Below are positions 27,805-37,198 of a stretch of 64,000 bases of DNA, piece after piece (position 1 is the stretch's first letter; every line of letters begins with the position of its first letter). Location of the stretch: assembly GCF_014926405.1 (NCBI RefSeq), contig NZ_JACXXJ020000003.1:248001-312000 (forward strand), read 5' to 3'. A model generated the notes under the pieces. That model made no database searches and had not been told where the DNA came from. It was given only the letters and a program-made list of their open reading frames with translations. The DNA is from Agrobacterium vitis (GTDB taxonomy: Bacteria; Pseudomonadota; Alphaproteobacteria; Rhizobiales; Rhizobiaceae). A program made the position numbers and the translations under genes.

Positions 27805-29868
27805 TCAGGCTCCTTTAACGGCACACGCCTTGCGCGCAATCATGCTGTCGGCTGGTCCGGGGCTACAGCTCCAGCCCGCGGCAATGAAAATTGTTGTGTA
27901 TTCCTCTTCAATCAGCGCTGGCCCTGTGATCGTGCCGGTGACCTTTTCCCGCTGATGGACATCGACATTGGTCCATTGGCCGCCGCTCCAGATCCGCCGT
28001 GTGCCGGGTTCGCGTTCCGCGCCACGACCAGCGGCGCGCTGCGAGTTGAACCGAGGCAAAAGCCCGATGACGTTGAGTCGCAAGGTGACGATCTCGACGG
28101 CTGCCTCGCGATTGCAGTAGGAGAACCGCTCCGAATGAAGCGCATGGTAGTCGGAAAGAAGCCGCTCCAGCGCACCGGGTTCTGGTGCTGCATCCGGCCA
28201 CGGAACAACCAGTTCGAAAGCCTGGCCATGATAGCGAAGATCGACGGATACTGAGAAACGACGGTCGACTTCCGGAACCCTGTCTGCCTCGAGAAGCGCG
28301 TTGCCTTGGGCGCGCAGTTCTTCAAGCGCTACCCCGAGTTGTGGAAGGACGGCATCCACGGCCGGCAGGACGCGCGAACGCGCAAGGTCATGGACGATGT
28401 CTGAGTGAAGGATACCAAAGGCCGAGAACGTGGAAGCGTCCGCCGGGAAGACAACTTCGGAAATGCCGAGTTCCTCTGCCACCGGAACCGCATGTAGCCC
28501 GCCCGCTCCGCCGAAGGACAAAAGGGAGAAATCGCGCGGATCAAGTCCTTTTTCAAAGAGGCTGAGGCGTGCGGCAACCGCGAGACTGGTATCGGTTACC
28601 TTGATGATACCTTCGGCTGCGTGTTCCATGGAGAGATCCAGCGGTTTTGCGATGCGTTCAGTGATCGCCATGCGCGCACCATCCACGTCCAAGGGCATTG
28701 CTCCACCGAGAAAATAGCGCGGGTCCAGCTTGCCGAGTGCGACATTGGCGTCGGTGACGGCAGGTTCTTCGCCACCACGACCGTAACAGACGGGGCCGGG
28801 CCAAGAGCGAGCGCTGCGCGGACCGACACGCAGACGACCCGCATCGTCCAGCGATGCGATTGATCCACCACCCGATCCGATCGTGCGGATTTCGACCATA
28901 GGCAGACGCACAGGAAGATTGTCGATCTCTCCTTGGGTCATCTGAGTGATCACGCCATCGCGTACAACGCAGATATCGTAACTGGTTCCTCCCATATCGA
29001 CGCCGATCAGGTTAGGTCGTTCAAGAGCCTGTGCCAAACGCATCGTTGCAAGCGCTCCGCCGGATGGACCGGAAAGCAGCAGTCGTGCTGGCTGGCGTTC
29101 GGCGACGTCGGCACTGCAAACACCACCGTTAGACTGGACGAGAAGAAGCCGGGCATGAACGCCAGCTTCGGCCATGCGAACCGTAAGACGATCGAGATAG
29201 TTTCCCACCACCGGCATCAGCAGGGCATTCAGGACCGTCGTGGATGTTCGCTCATATTCCCTGATTTCCGGACTGATTGCGGAAGAGAGCGTGACGGGCG
29301 TTCCCGGCAGGTTGTTCGCAAGCGCTTCAGCCACCAACTCTTCGTGAAGGGGGTTCACATGAGCGTTAAGCAAGCACACGGCGACCGCTTCGGCGCCGAG
29401 AGCTTCAAGGCGCGGCAATATGGCATTAAATGTATCTGCTGTAAGCGGCCGCTCGATCGTGCCGTCAGCCCTGATCCGCTCGGCCAAACCAAGGCGTCGA
29501 TCCCGGCCAACCAAGGGCGGCTCCTGGTGTGGTTTCAGCCCGTAAATGTCTCGGCGGGAATGACGGCCGATCTCCAGGACATCCTCGAATCCGGCTGTTG
29601 TCAGCAGAACGCCGCGGGCAAGCTGCCGCTCCAGGACGGCATTGGTCGCGATGGTCGTTCCATGCAAGAGGAAACGAATGTCGGCGAGTTCGAACCCGTA
29701 GCGTTCTGCCGCTCCCTTGAGGCCTGTCAGCAGACCGACAGAAGGATCCTCGGGCGTTGTTGGCGTTTTGAAGCTTCTGAGTGCGCCATTGCGCTCATCC
29801 AGGATCTGAAGATCGGTGAATGTTCCGCCGACATCGATTCCAATTCGAATAAAAGGTGCAGTGCTCAA
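27805..29868 (-). CDS. hyuA: Hydantoinase A/oxoprolinase subunit (HyuA)
   Basis: A hydantoinase A family subunit of 687 residues, belonging to the ASKHA ATP-binding fold. The start is placed at TTG 29868 (LSTAPFIRIGIDVGGTFTD), with GGAG upstream; the open frame begins slightly earlier at another TTG (29901). Motifs are IGIDVGGTFTDL at the phosphate-1 loop, ATIATNAVLERQ, and GVDMGGTSYDI with the SFGGAGGLHA adenosine region. It phosphorylates or otherwise activates the cyclic substrate for HyuB. In this operon it sits between the TRAP transporter and hyuB. Confidence 0.92.
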   Translation of the reverse strand: MSTAPFIRIGIDVGGTFTDLQILDERNGALRSFKTPTTPEDPSVGLLTGLKGAAERYGFELADIRFLLHGTTIATNAVLERQLARGVLLTTAGFEDVLEIGRHSRRDIYGLKPHQEPPLVGRDRRLGLAERIRADGTIERPLTADTFNAILPRLEALGAEAVAVCLLNAHVNPLHEELVAEALANNLPGTPVTLSSAISPEIREYERTSTTVLNALLMPVVGNYLDRLTVRMAEAGVHARLLLVQSNGGVCSADVAERQPARLLLSGPSGGALATMRLAQALERPNLIGVDMGGTSYDICVVRDGVITQMTQGEIDNLPVRLPMVEIRTIGSGGGSIASLDDAGRLRVGPRSARSWPGPVCYGRGGEEPAVTDANVALGKLDPRYFLGGAMPLDVDGARMAITERIAKPLDLSMEHAAEGIIKVTDTSLAVAARLSLFEKGLDPRDFSLLSFGGAGGLHAVPVAEELGISEVVFPADASTFSAFGILHSDIVHDLARSRVLPAVDAVLPQLGVALEELRAQGNALLEADRVPEVDRRFSVSVDLRYHGQAFELVVPWPDAAPEPGALERLLSDYHALHSERFSYCNREAAVEIVTLRLNVIGLLPRFNSQRAAGRGAEREPGTRRIWSGGQWTNVDVHQREKVTGTITGPALIEEEYTTIFIAAGWSCSPGPADSMIARKACAVKGA

Positions 29869-29999
29869 GATAACTCCGAATAAGCTGGCGCGCGCAGGCA
29901 AATAATGGCGCTAATTTTCAGGTTGGGCTTGATACCGCTCGCTCGTTAACGCGAACAAATGAGCGGTATAAGCATTTGATTGTGGGAATGCGGTCGCTC

Positions 30000-31364
30000 C
30001 TAGCGCAGCATTTCGACCGGCCAGAGTGCGATCTCCGGGATAAACAAGAGCAGCGCGACGGCGAGGAGATAGGCCAAGAGAAAGGGCATCACGCCGGCGA
30101 AAACATCGGTAATGGGGCCGCCTTTGGGGCGCATGCCTTGCAGCACATACATCACCGTTCCGTCTGGCGGGCTGATTTGCGCTATTTCAACGAGCATCGT
30201 CACGACCACGCCAAACCAGATCGGATCATAACCAAGAGCAACGATGATCGGAAAGATTACCGGGACGGTAGTAATGATCATGGAGAAGCCCTCCATGAAA
30301 GTTCCGAGCGCGAAATACATGCCAATGATGGCAAGCATGATAGCCCATGGCGGAAGAGGCAGGTTGCCAATGATCTCTGCCAGTGCCTGCGGCACGTTGA
30401 TCAGCGTCAGCACGTAGTTGAGGAGATAGGCACCGAGGATGATCAGCCCTAGAAGCGCAGTGTTGCGGGCTGTCGCCTCTGCGCACGCACTCAACATGCG
30501 AAGGTTGAGCTTGCCCTCACGCAGGGCAAATAGCGCAGCCCCGCTGACTCCAAGCGCAGCAGCTTCGGTTGGGGTAGCGAAACCGCCATAGATGGAGCCG
30601 AGAACGAGAACGATCAAAACAATCGTCGGGCCGAGACCAGCGAGGGAGCGGATCTTCTCCGAAAATGCCACCGCTGGCGGCCGGTCAATTGGGTGGCGCA
30701 GACCGTGCAGCACGATGACACCGGCAAACAACAGGGTAACGAGCACGCTGGGCAGCAGCGCTGCAAGGTAAAGATCCCCAACCGACGTTTCGGTAATCAG
30801 GCCATAGACGATGAACGTGATCCCGGGCGGGATAAGATTACCCATCGCGCCGCCGGCAGCCAGCGACCCGAGCACCATGCGCTCGTTATACTGACTATCC
30901 TTGAAATAGGGCAGGGCAACCGAGCCCATGGTCGCGGCGGTGGCAACAGAAGAGCCGGAAATGGCTGAAAACAAAGCACAGGAGGCGATGTTGGTATGCA
31001 ACAGGCCGCCCGGCGTGCGGTTCAGCCAGACGTTCAGAGACTTGTAAAGACGGTCCGACAGTCCCGCCCGCAACAGGATCTCGCCCATGAGCAGGAATAG
31101 GGGTACGGCAATCAGAACGAAATTGCTGGACGGGCCCCAAAATGTCTGTCCGGCAAATAGCCAGAATGGTCTTTCGGAAAAGAGAAAGCCGGTTATCACC
31201 GCTAGCACGCCCAGGACAGTTGCCACATGGACACCCGCCCCGAAGAACAAACAGAAAATGGCGATCAGGCCCATGATCTCGGCGATCGGCAGTTGCACGC
31301 CTCCGGTTGCCGCCGTTACGACGACCACTCCGAGCAGGCCAAGTAGGAAAATGATAGCAATCAT
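30000..31364 (-). CDS. dctM: TRAP transporter large permease (DctM)
   Basis: The large membrane subunit of a tripartite ATP-independent periplasmic transporter, 454 residues with about twelve hydrophobic segments. Family features include FLLMGEILLRAG, a SGSSVATAATMGSVALP loop and NLIPPGITFIVYG. It uses the sodium gradient to move substrate delivered by DctP. Its start overlaps the dctQ stop by four bases. Substrate is not predictable from this subunit; context suggests a small carboxylate or amino acid. Confidence 0.95.
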   Translation of the reverse strand: MIAIIFLLGLLGVVVVTAATGGVQLPIAEIMGLIAIFCLFFGAGVHVATVLGVLAVITGFLFSERPFWLFAGQTFWGPSSNFVLIAVPLFLLMGEILLRAGLSDRLYKSLNVWLNRTPGGLLHTNIASCALFSAISGSSVATAATMGSVALPYFKDSQYNERMVLGSLAAGGAMGNLIPPGITFIVYGLITETSVGDLYLAALLPSVLVTLLFAGVIVLHGLRHPIDRPPAVAFSEKIRSLAGLGPTIVLIVLVLGSIYGGFATPTEAAALGVSGAALFALREGKLNLRMLSACAEATARNTALLGLIILGAYLLNYVLTLINVPQALAEIIGNLPLPPWAIMLAIIGMYFALGTFMEGFSMIITTVPVIFPIIVALGYDPIWFGVVVTMLVEIAQISPPDGTVMYVLQGMRPKGGPITDVFAGVMPFLLAYLLAVALLLFIPEIALWPVEMLR

Positions 31365-32011
31365 TGGACGTGCTCCCTTGCCGTCATGCCGACGGCTTCA
31401 AGTGCTTCTTCGGTCTCATCGTCGACGCTGCGTGAACTGAGGAGTGCTTCCACTTCGTCCAAGTGCCCCGATGCGAGCGCAAGTATGCTTTCCAGCGACA
31501 GCGCCAAGGCCATTGCGAAGAAGCCGAGCAGTCCGGCGAACCAAATTCCCTGCGGGATCCACATGGGAATATGGAGGGCACTATTATCGTGCGCTTGGAA
31601 AAGCAGCGATTCTTCTACCAGTGACCAGCCGCTCCAGGCGACAAAGCCGCTGAAAACTGCGAGCATCAGGATGCTGACAACGTGAAAGATGGCACGAACG
31701 CTTAAGGGCATTCGGTTTATCAGGACGTCAACGCGTATATGCGCCCGCATCGCCAGCGTATGGGCCAGAGACCAGGAAAGTCCGGCCGCCAGCATATAGC
31801 TTGTGACTTCCACAGTGGCTGCACTCGAAAAACCAAAGAGAGTGCGGCCAACGATATCCGCCGTGATGAACGCGGCACAGGCAATGTAATTCCAACCCGC
31901 AGCATAGGCCATGAAGGTGGCTAATCCCTTCACGCAGAGCCTCAGGACGCGCGACAGTCGCAGGGGGAGAGGATCCCCCTGCATCTCGGCGATCGGACGC
32001 ACCCGGCTCAT
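31361..32011 (-). CDS. dctQ: TRAP transporter small permease (DctQ)
   Basis: The small TRAP membrane subunit of 216 residues, with four predicted membrane helices (e.g. ~36-55 and a C-terminal GIWFAGLLGFFAMALALSLE segment). It carries the family motif SWSLAHTLAMRAHIRVDVL. The start overlaps the dctP stop and the stop overlaps the dctM start, so all three TRAP genes are translationally coupled. Confidence 0.92.
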   Translation of the reverse strand: MSRVRPIAEMQGDPLPLRLSRVLRLCVKGLATFMAYAAGWNYIACAAFITADIVGRTLFGFSSAATVEVTSYMLAAGLSWSLAHTLAMRAHIRVDVLINRMPLSVRAIFHVVSILMLAVFSGFVAWSGWSLVEESLLFQAHDNSALHIPMWIPQGIWFAGLLGFFAMALALSLESILALASGHLDEVEALLSSRSVDDETEEALEAVGMTAREHVQ

Positions 32012-33087
32012 GGCTGAAACTCGACGCCGCTGATCGGAGCGATGGTTTTGTTGTAGATGTCACCGCAGCGTGTGCCGCAACGTCCGACCCAGCCCGGTAG
32101 AACGGTCTTGCTAAACACATCCTGCACCATTGCCCGATCGGCATCGCTCGCTTTGACTTCTGTCATCGGCTTCTTGGCAAGCGGATGGAGTTTGCAGTTA
32201 GCGGCGTTTCCGGTATTGCAAGCGAGACCGTCCAGTGTGGCAGCTTTGCCCAGTTCCCATTGCTTGACAGCCATTTCCTCGACCGTTCCCTGGAGAAAGG
32301 CCCGTACCTGCGGATCGAGCCCATTCCACCAGGCAACATTCACCATGTAGCCTGCGAGTGACCAGGAGAGCGGAAGGTCTGAGATGTGCGTCGTGACTTC
32401 CGGCCAGCGGGCAGAGGCCCCGCTCCCCGTCCCAGTCACAGCGCAATCGGCGACACCACGCTCGAGGGCGCTGTAGACTTCCGGGAAGCCCAGGCTAATG
32501 GGTTGGCCGCCGACCGCAGTAATGAGATCGACGAGCGAGTTTCCGAAGGTCCGGACCTTGCGACCCTTGAGATCTGCAAGGCTTTCGAAGGGTGAGCGGC
32601 AATAGATCACCTGTGCCGGGAACGGGTAGACTGCAAGGAGCTTGATGCCGAACCGATCCAATTCCTGGTTGGCCGCGGGGAGGATCGCATCCGCGATCTT
32701 CTGTGCCGCGTCGATATCCGGACTAAGGCCAGCAAGATCGATCCCATCAAGGAGTGGTACATCGCCAGACAGTGTCGACAAGGTTCCCGCGCCGATATCG
32801 GCCTGTCCGGAGCGGACGAGCCGAACGATCTCGCTGCCGGAAAGATTGAGCTCCGCGTGCGTGCTGAGTTGTACTTTAATCCGGCCGTTCGACCGCTGCG
32901 GCACCTGCTCACGTAAGTAAGGTATATCGACCCTGGTGAACTGCGGCATTGTCGGGAGCGGCTGTGTGACGGCTGATAGGTTTACGCTCGCGCCAGGCGC
33001 AATGCTCTGAGGCATTTCGGCATGAGCCGAGCAGGCTAGGAGGCTAAGCGCTGCAACGGCTATCGGTAATATAGTTCTATTCATCAT
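32008..33087 (-). CDS. dctP: TRAP substrate-binding protein (DctP)
   Basis: A periplasmic solute-binding protein of 359 residues with a clear Sec signal (MNRTILPIAVAALSLLACSAHA). The DctP fold is seen in RIKVQLSTHAEL, the GTLSTLSGDVPLLDGIDLAG region and DLKGRKVRTFGNS...ITAVGGQPISLGFPEVYSALERGVADC, which includes the conserved arginine region of the carboxylate clamp. Three Cys late in the protein (around CNTGNAANC and CGTRCG) are unusual for this family and could form disulfides. It is the first transporter gene after the FAD oxidase, with a 61-base gap. Confidence 0.92.
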   Translation of the reverse strand: MMNRTILPIAVAALSLLACSAHAEMPQSIAPGASVNLSAVTQPLPTMPQFTRVDIPYLREQVPQRSNGRIKVQLSTHAELNLSGSEIVRLVRSGQADIGAGTLSTLSGDVPLLDGIDLAGLSPDIDAAQKIADAILPAANQELDRFGIKLLAVYPFPAQVIYCRSPFESLADLKGRKVRTFGNSLVDLITAVGGQPISLGFPEVYSALERGVADCAVTGTGSGASARWPEVTTHISDLPLSWSLAGYMVNVAWWNGLDPQVRAFLQGTVEEMAVKQWELGKAATLDGLACNTGNAANCKLHPLAKKPMTEVKASDADRAMVQDVFSKTVLPGWVGRCGTRCGDIYNKTIAPISGVEFQP

Positions 33088-33148
33088 AAGAAATTCCCCT
33101 TGTATTTTTTGTGGTGGCTGATGAATGCTGTTTACTCTTTTCAGGAAA

Positions 33149-34435
33149 TCAGAACGTTTGGCTCCTTCCGTTTAGGGCATAGGGTTGGGTAGCGATTGGT
33201 GTGGTACGCCCGGCGATGAGATCGGCGACGAGACGACCCGTGCCGCAAGCTATAGTGAAGCCCAAACCGCCGTGGCCTACATTCAGCCAGAGGCCCGGAA
33301 TGTCACTTTGTCCAAGTATCGGCTTCCAGTCCGGCGTTGCCGGACGCAAACCGCTCCAGGCGTCTGCTCGTGACCAGTCCGCAGCGCAGGGAAAGGCTTC
33401 CCTTGCTTGGCGTGTAAGTGTATCTGTCCTGCGCGTGACGATATCGTTCGCAAAACCGACCAGATCGACCATTCCAGCAACGCGCATCCGCCCCTCCGCA
33501 CCAACGCGTGCCCCTTCAAGAGCCGCATAGACGACCTTGTTTTGCGCGTCAGTGATACTGACTGCCGGTGGGCGGTCAGTGACGCGAATCGGCGAGGTCA
33601 GGCTGTAGCCCTTCAAAGGATAGAGCGGCAGCGACAGACCGATCGGCTCGGCAAGCATCAGGGCGTCGATGCCGGAGGAAAGCACGAAGTGATCCGCCTC
33701 GATTAATCCCAGCCTTGTTCGGACGGCAGATGTTCTGCCGCCGCCGCATTCGAGCGCGGAAGCTTCCAGCCCGAAGTGAAAGGCGACGCCGTAGCGTTCT
33801 TCAAGGCAGGTGCGCAGCGACTGGCAAAACCGGTACGCATCGCCGACAGCTTCGTCAGGGGTGAAGACACCGCCTGCGATCCTTTGAGTACCGCCAGCAA
33901 GGGCGGGTTCAATCTCGATGCATTCCCGTTCATTCACAAGAGACTGGTGTGATCCATGCCTAGCTTGTAATGCCACCAGCTCGTGCGCCGACACTAACTC
34001 CGCTTCATCGCGGAAGACCACCAGCTTGCCGTTTTTTCGATAGGAGAAATCGAGCGTCTCCTCGGTCATCATGGTGGTAAGAACATCGCGGCTAAGAAAG
34101 GCAAGGGCGAGCATATCGCGGATGCCCGCCTCGAAGACAGAGCGTCTGCTTGCTCGGACAAAGGCCATTAGCCAGCGCCAAAGCCGGGTGTCCATCTGGG
34201 GACGAAGTCGCATGGGCGCGTCACCATCGAGCATCCAGGCAAAGCCCTTGCGAACGACGCCAGGCGCGGCTAGCGGCGTCACGTAGCTGTAGCTGAGCTG
34301 ACCGCCATTGGCGCGGCTTGCACCTTCGCCTGGTCCGGGCGCCTTCTCTAGGACCACGACTTCGTGACCGTCCCGTGCCAAGTGCCAGGCGCAGGTCAGT
34401 CCAGCCAAGCCCGCGCCAATAACGCAGACCTTCAC
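33149..34435 (-). CDS. DadA-like FAD-dependent D-amino acid dehydrogenase
   Basis: A DAO-fold flavoprotein of 428 residues. The start is GTG 34435 (VKVCVIGAGLAGLTCAW) with GAAAGG upstream; the frame is open 36 codons further but those do not resemble the family. The FAD motif is IGAGLAGLTCAWHLARDGHEVVVLEKA, and the C-terminal WSGLRPATPDWKPILGQ, then LNVGHGGLGFTIACGTGRLVADL, are DadA landmarks. It oxidatively deaminates D-amino acids, passing electrons to the respiratory chain. The same cluster encodes uptake, hydantoinase and dehydratase. The substrate is unknown. Confidence 0.88.
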   Translation of the reverse strand: MKVCVIGAGLAGLTCAWHLARDGHEVVVLEKAPGPGEGASRANGGQLSYSYVTPLAAPGVVRKGFAWMLDGDAPMRLRPQMDTRLWRWLMAFVRASRRSVFEAGIRDMLALAFLSRDVLTTMMTEETLDFSYRKNGKLVVFRDEAELVSAHELVALQARHGSHQSLVNERECIEIEPALAGGTQRIAGGVFTPDEAVGDAYRFCQSLRTCLEERYGVAFHFGLEASALECGGGRTSAVRTRLGLIEADHFVLSSGIDALMLAEPIGLSLPLYPLKGYSLTSPIRVTDRPPAVSITDAQNKVVYAALEGARVGAEGRMRVAGMVDLVGFANDIVTRRTDTLTRQAREAFPCAADWSRADAWSGLRPATPDWKPILGQSDIPGLWLNVGHGGLGFTIACGTGRLVADLIAGRTTPIATQPYALNGRSQTF

Positions 34436-34566
34436 GGCTTTTTGCCTTTCGTCAACTTTGGGGCAGACCTGGACTTCATGGAGGTATCGCTCGCCATCGT
34501 TTCTGATGGGCAAGCGTAGTTCGACTGCGATTATAAAGTCCAATCGGATGATATGAAGGATTTCTA

Positions 34567-35472
34567 TTAGATATCGTTATGCATACCTGCATGAAAACTG
34601 GACGTTTCGACTGCTATTTGTGCAAGCAGGGGAGCCAGGATGGTCCCGGGTCCAAGCCTGTAGCTGGCGGTGAACCGGAGTGGATTGAGGTTCAGCGGAG
34701 TGGAAAGGATGCGCAACTCTCCCCTTCTCAGTTCCGGTTCAACAGCGGCGGGAGGGATGACGGCAATCCCTAAACCGCTTAGGGTCATTCGGATGATGGT
34801 CGCCAGCGATGAACTTGCGTGGATACGCGGAGCCGAGCTTGTGGCGGTCCGGAACAACTGCTGGAGTTCGCGGTAGTTGGCCGTGTTCTTCTGATAGGTG
34901 ATGAGCGCATATTTTTGAAGCATTTCGGCCGACACGACTTCATCGTTGAACTGTGTCTGACTGTTGCAGATGAACGCGAGAGCGAAGGGGTTGAGAGGGA
35001 CATCAACGAAATCAGGCGCCGCGACCGGCCCCATCAAGAATGCCAGGTCAAGTTCGTGTTTGAGCAGACTTGCCTTCATTTTGGGCGTAACATCTACTTC
35101 GATGTCGAACGTGACCGCTGGATATACGCGACTTACCCTGTCGATGAAGTCGGGAAGCCAAGTCTGGACGATGGTTTCTGAAACTCCAAGCCGCAAGACA
35201 CCGCTGAGATGATCGGCTGCGGCGACTTCTCGGATCATTTCCGAATGAAGCAGGAGTAATCTGTCTGCATAGGCGAGGAGATGGCGACCCTTGGGCGTGA
35301 GTTGAACGGTTCTGGCTGATCGTTCCAGCAAACGACAGCCAAACTCCTCTTCCAAAGTTGAAATGCGCTGAGATACAGCCGGCTGCGTCATGTAAAGTCT
35401 GGCAGCAGCCTGGCCGAAATTTTGGAGAGTCGATACCCAGTAGAAAACTTCGAGACTTCTAAGATTGATCAT
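34567..35472 (-). CDS. LysR-family transcriptional regulator
   Basis: A LysR-type regulator of 301 residues. ATG 35472 (or the ATG just before it at 35475) follows a strong GGGAGGGAG site; the open frame further upstream is not family-like. The N-terminal winged HTH is LRSLEVFYWVSTLQNFGQAAARLYMTQPAVSQRISTLE, followed by the inducer-binding domain. It lies 131 bases upstream of the oxidase gene in the same orientation and probably controls the downstream catabolic and TRAP genes. LysR proteins are usually divergent from their targets, so co-orientation is slightly unusual. Confidence 0.92.
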   Translation of the reverse strand: MINLRSLEVFYWVSTLQNFGQAAARLYMTQPAVSQRISTLEEEFGCRLLERSARTVQLTPKGRHLLAYADRLLLLHSEMIREVAAADHLSGVLRLGVSETIVQTWLPDFIDRVSRVYPAVTFDIEVDVTPKMKASLLKHELDLAFLMGPVAAPDFVDVPLNPFALAFICNSQTQFNDEVVSAEMLQKYALITYQKNTANYRELQQLFRTATSSAPRIHASSSLATIIRMTLSGLGIAVIPPAAVEPELRRGELRILSTPLNLNPLRFTASYRLGPGTILAPLLAQIAVETSSFHAGMHNDI

Positions 35473-35603
35473 CATCTCCCTCCCTTTCGTTTCGCCAACG
35501 CTCACCAGTATTATTCTCTCTACTGCTTCTTTCGCAAAGTGAAGGGTAGAGCCATGGGACGGTATATTTGATCCTTGAAATATTGGAAGATCGGCGCACC
35601 TCA

Positions 35604-36077
35604 TCACCAGAGAACATGCTTTATAGGCTGAACGGGTTTTGCTGTCGCTCCGTTACCCATCAACTGCTCAAGGTCAATTTGAATTGTCCGGCAGATTGAC
35701 GTCAACGGCACGTCGTGGGCTCTGTTTTCAAAGGGATCTTGTAAATCCGCGCCGATGCGATCCATTGCCAAAAGCATGAAGCCGACGGCCGTGGATGCCA
35801 GCAGCGTGAAAATCGTCAAGCTGTCGACAAGACCGATTGGCAAAAGCAGGCAGAAGCCATGGACGAACAGGGTGGGGAAATAACCATACTCCCGCGGAAG
35901 GGGTGTATTCTTGATCCTCTCCATACCTCCCTGTGCATTGCTCATATCGACCATAATGCTTTCAATCTGAACGCGGCTACACGCCACAGAATATTCCGCA
36001 ATGCAGCATATTTGAGATGCGGTGCGATATCGAACGAAACAGCAAATGGAAAACTCTGCCGCAGTTTGGCGTTCAGG
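35604..36077 (-). pseudogene. Bestrophin-family channel, 5'-truncated
   Basis: The C-terminal third of a bestrophin (UPF0187) anion-channel-like protein. The recognisable block is NAQGGMERIKNTPLPREYGYFPTLFVHGFC, then LLPIGLVDSLTIFTLLASTAVGFMLLAMDRIGADLQDPFEN. Intact bacterial family members are about 290 residues; here the frame is closed upstream by a TAG at 36078-36080, the first usable start is a GTG at 35987, and the N-terminal membrane helices are absent. It is likely a relic beside the defence island boundary. Confidence 0.75.
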
Positions 36078-36256
36078 CTAAGCCGCCCATTCTTGCGACC
36101 GGAGCCGCTTTGTCAGCCGCCTTCGCCAACTCAAGTTGGGTGGAGAGACTTCTATTAACTGTCTCACCAATTTTGCAGAGAGAGTACTTGTCTTTCGGTC
36201 AGCATAACGGCCAGAAGGTAATTCAGATCGTTTTCCTCCGTACCAAGAATGCTTAC

Positions 36257-36922
36257 ATGTCCGACCCGGTAAAGAAGAATTTCACAAAGACAAGCGTCGA
36301 GGTCCGTAAAATGAGGATTGTCCGGGCCGTGCGGGCAAATTCGCTTGAGGAAGCAGAATATCTCTTTCTCAAAAATGACGGTCGCATTCGGATTGTAATC
36401 GAAGACACCCTTGAAACACAGGGAGTTACCGTGACGAATGCTATTGAATATCCAGGCCTTAATTTTCCGGCCATTCATAGGGACCGGATCAGACGCGCCT
36501 TTGGTCCAAACGCCATGGATGAGATAGCGACGATCATGGGATACCTTGCAGACGTCACCTTCAAGGATAGCAACGGAACGCCGATTTTCGGCAACTACTC
36601 CGCAGCCACGGAAGCGATGAGGGGGTACTTGCTTCTACATAGCCTGATCGAGCGAGATGAAGATGAAGACTCAGCCAACGACGTTAGCGTTGACTGCGCT
36701 TGCTGTTCGAAAAACACCCGCGAGATCGGCGAGTACTATATGGTCACGGATGCTGTGTGGAAGGCCGCCGGCAGGGAGTTTGCAAAAAGAATGCTTTGCA
36801 TTGAATGCCTGGAAGGCCGCATTCAGAGGGAACTTACGCAGGATGATTTTCCGGCGGATATTCCAATCAATATTTCAATGAGGAAGAAGTCAGACCTTTT
36901 GCAGCGTCGAATGGGAAGGTAG
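36257..36922 (+). CDS. Hypothetical protein with a Cys-pair domain common in phages and islands
   Basis: A protein of 221 residues from ATG 36257 (MSDPVKKNFTKTS); the frame is open earlier but without similarity. I recognise no full-length family. The C-terminal part has CACCSKN (~residues 153-159) and later MLCIECLEGRIQRELTQDDF, a four-cysteine arrangement with a YYMVTDAVWKAAG spacer that recurs in phage and mobile-element proteins, probably a small metal-binding fold. The central part is rich in DED. It ends 276 bases before sspA in the same direction. A function in the defence locus is possible but unproven. Confidence 0.7.
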   Translation: MSDPVKKNFTKTSVEVRKMRIVRAVRANSLEEAEYLFLKNDGRIRIVIEDTLETQGVTVTNAIEYPGLNFPAIHRDRIRRAFGPNAMDEIATIMGYLADVTFKDSNGTPIFGNYSAATEAMRGYLLLHSLIERDEDEDSANDVSVDCACCSKNTREIGEYYMVTDAVWKAAGREFAKRMLCIECLEGRIQRELTQDDFPADIPINISMRKKSDLLQRRMGR

Positions 36923-36995
36923 CCACCCGGGTGGATCCGTTGCAAACTGGCAGACGCCACTCCAATGCTGCCAGGCCAAAAACCAGTGTTGGCCT
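36923..36995. other. Palindrome and hairpin upstream of sspA
   Basis: The gap between the hypothetical gene and sspA (276 bases) holds a 12-base palindrome CCACCCGGGTGG at 36923-36934 and a seven-base hairpin AGGCCAA / TTGGCCT at 36973-36995. The hairpin may end the upstream transcript. The palindrome could be an operator. No clear -35/-10 pair was identified for sspA. Confidence 0.4.
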
Positions 36996-37198
36996 GATAT
37001 GATATGAAGGTGCCGACCTAGTGTCCAGACCGGCTTAAGGTAAGGGCTTGCTCTGGCTCCCCGCTATACTTTTTGGTCTTGATGGGCTCGAACCGTCAAC
37101 GGCACCCGGGAAAATACATTAGGATCACAGCTATTCCGCATTGCAACACTCGACGAGTTTGGTGTTGATACCAACATGGAACTCAACTCGGAAACCAA

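Noticed and set aside
37086..37110. GGGCTCGAACC sequence resembling a tRNA T-arm
   Set aside because: No acceptor or second stem strand pairs with it, unlike the sequence at 22019.
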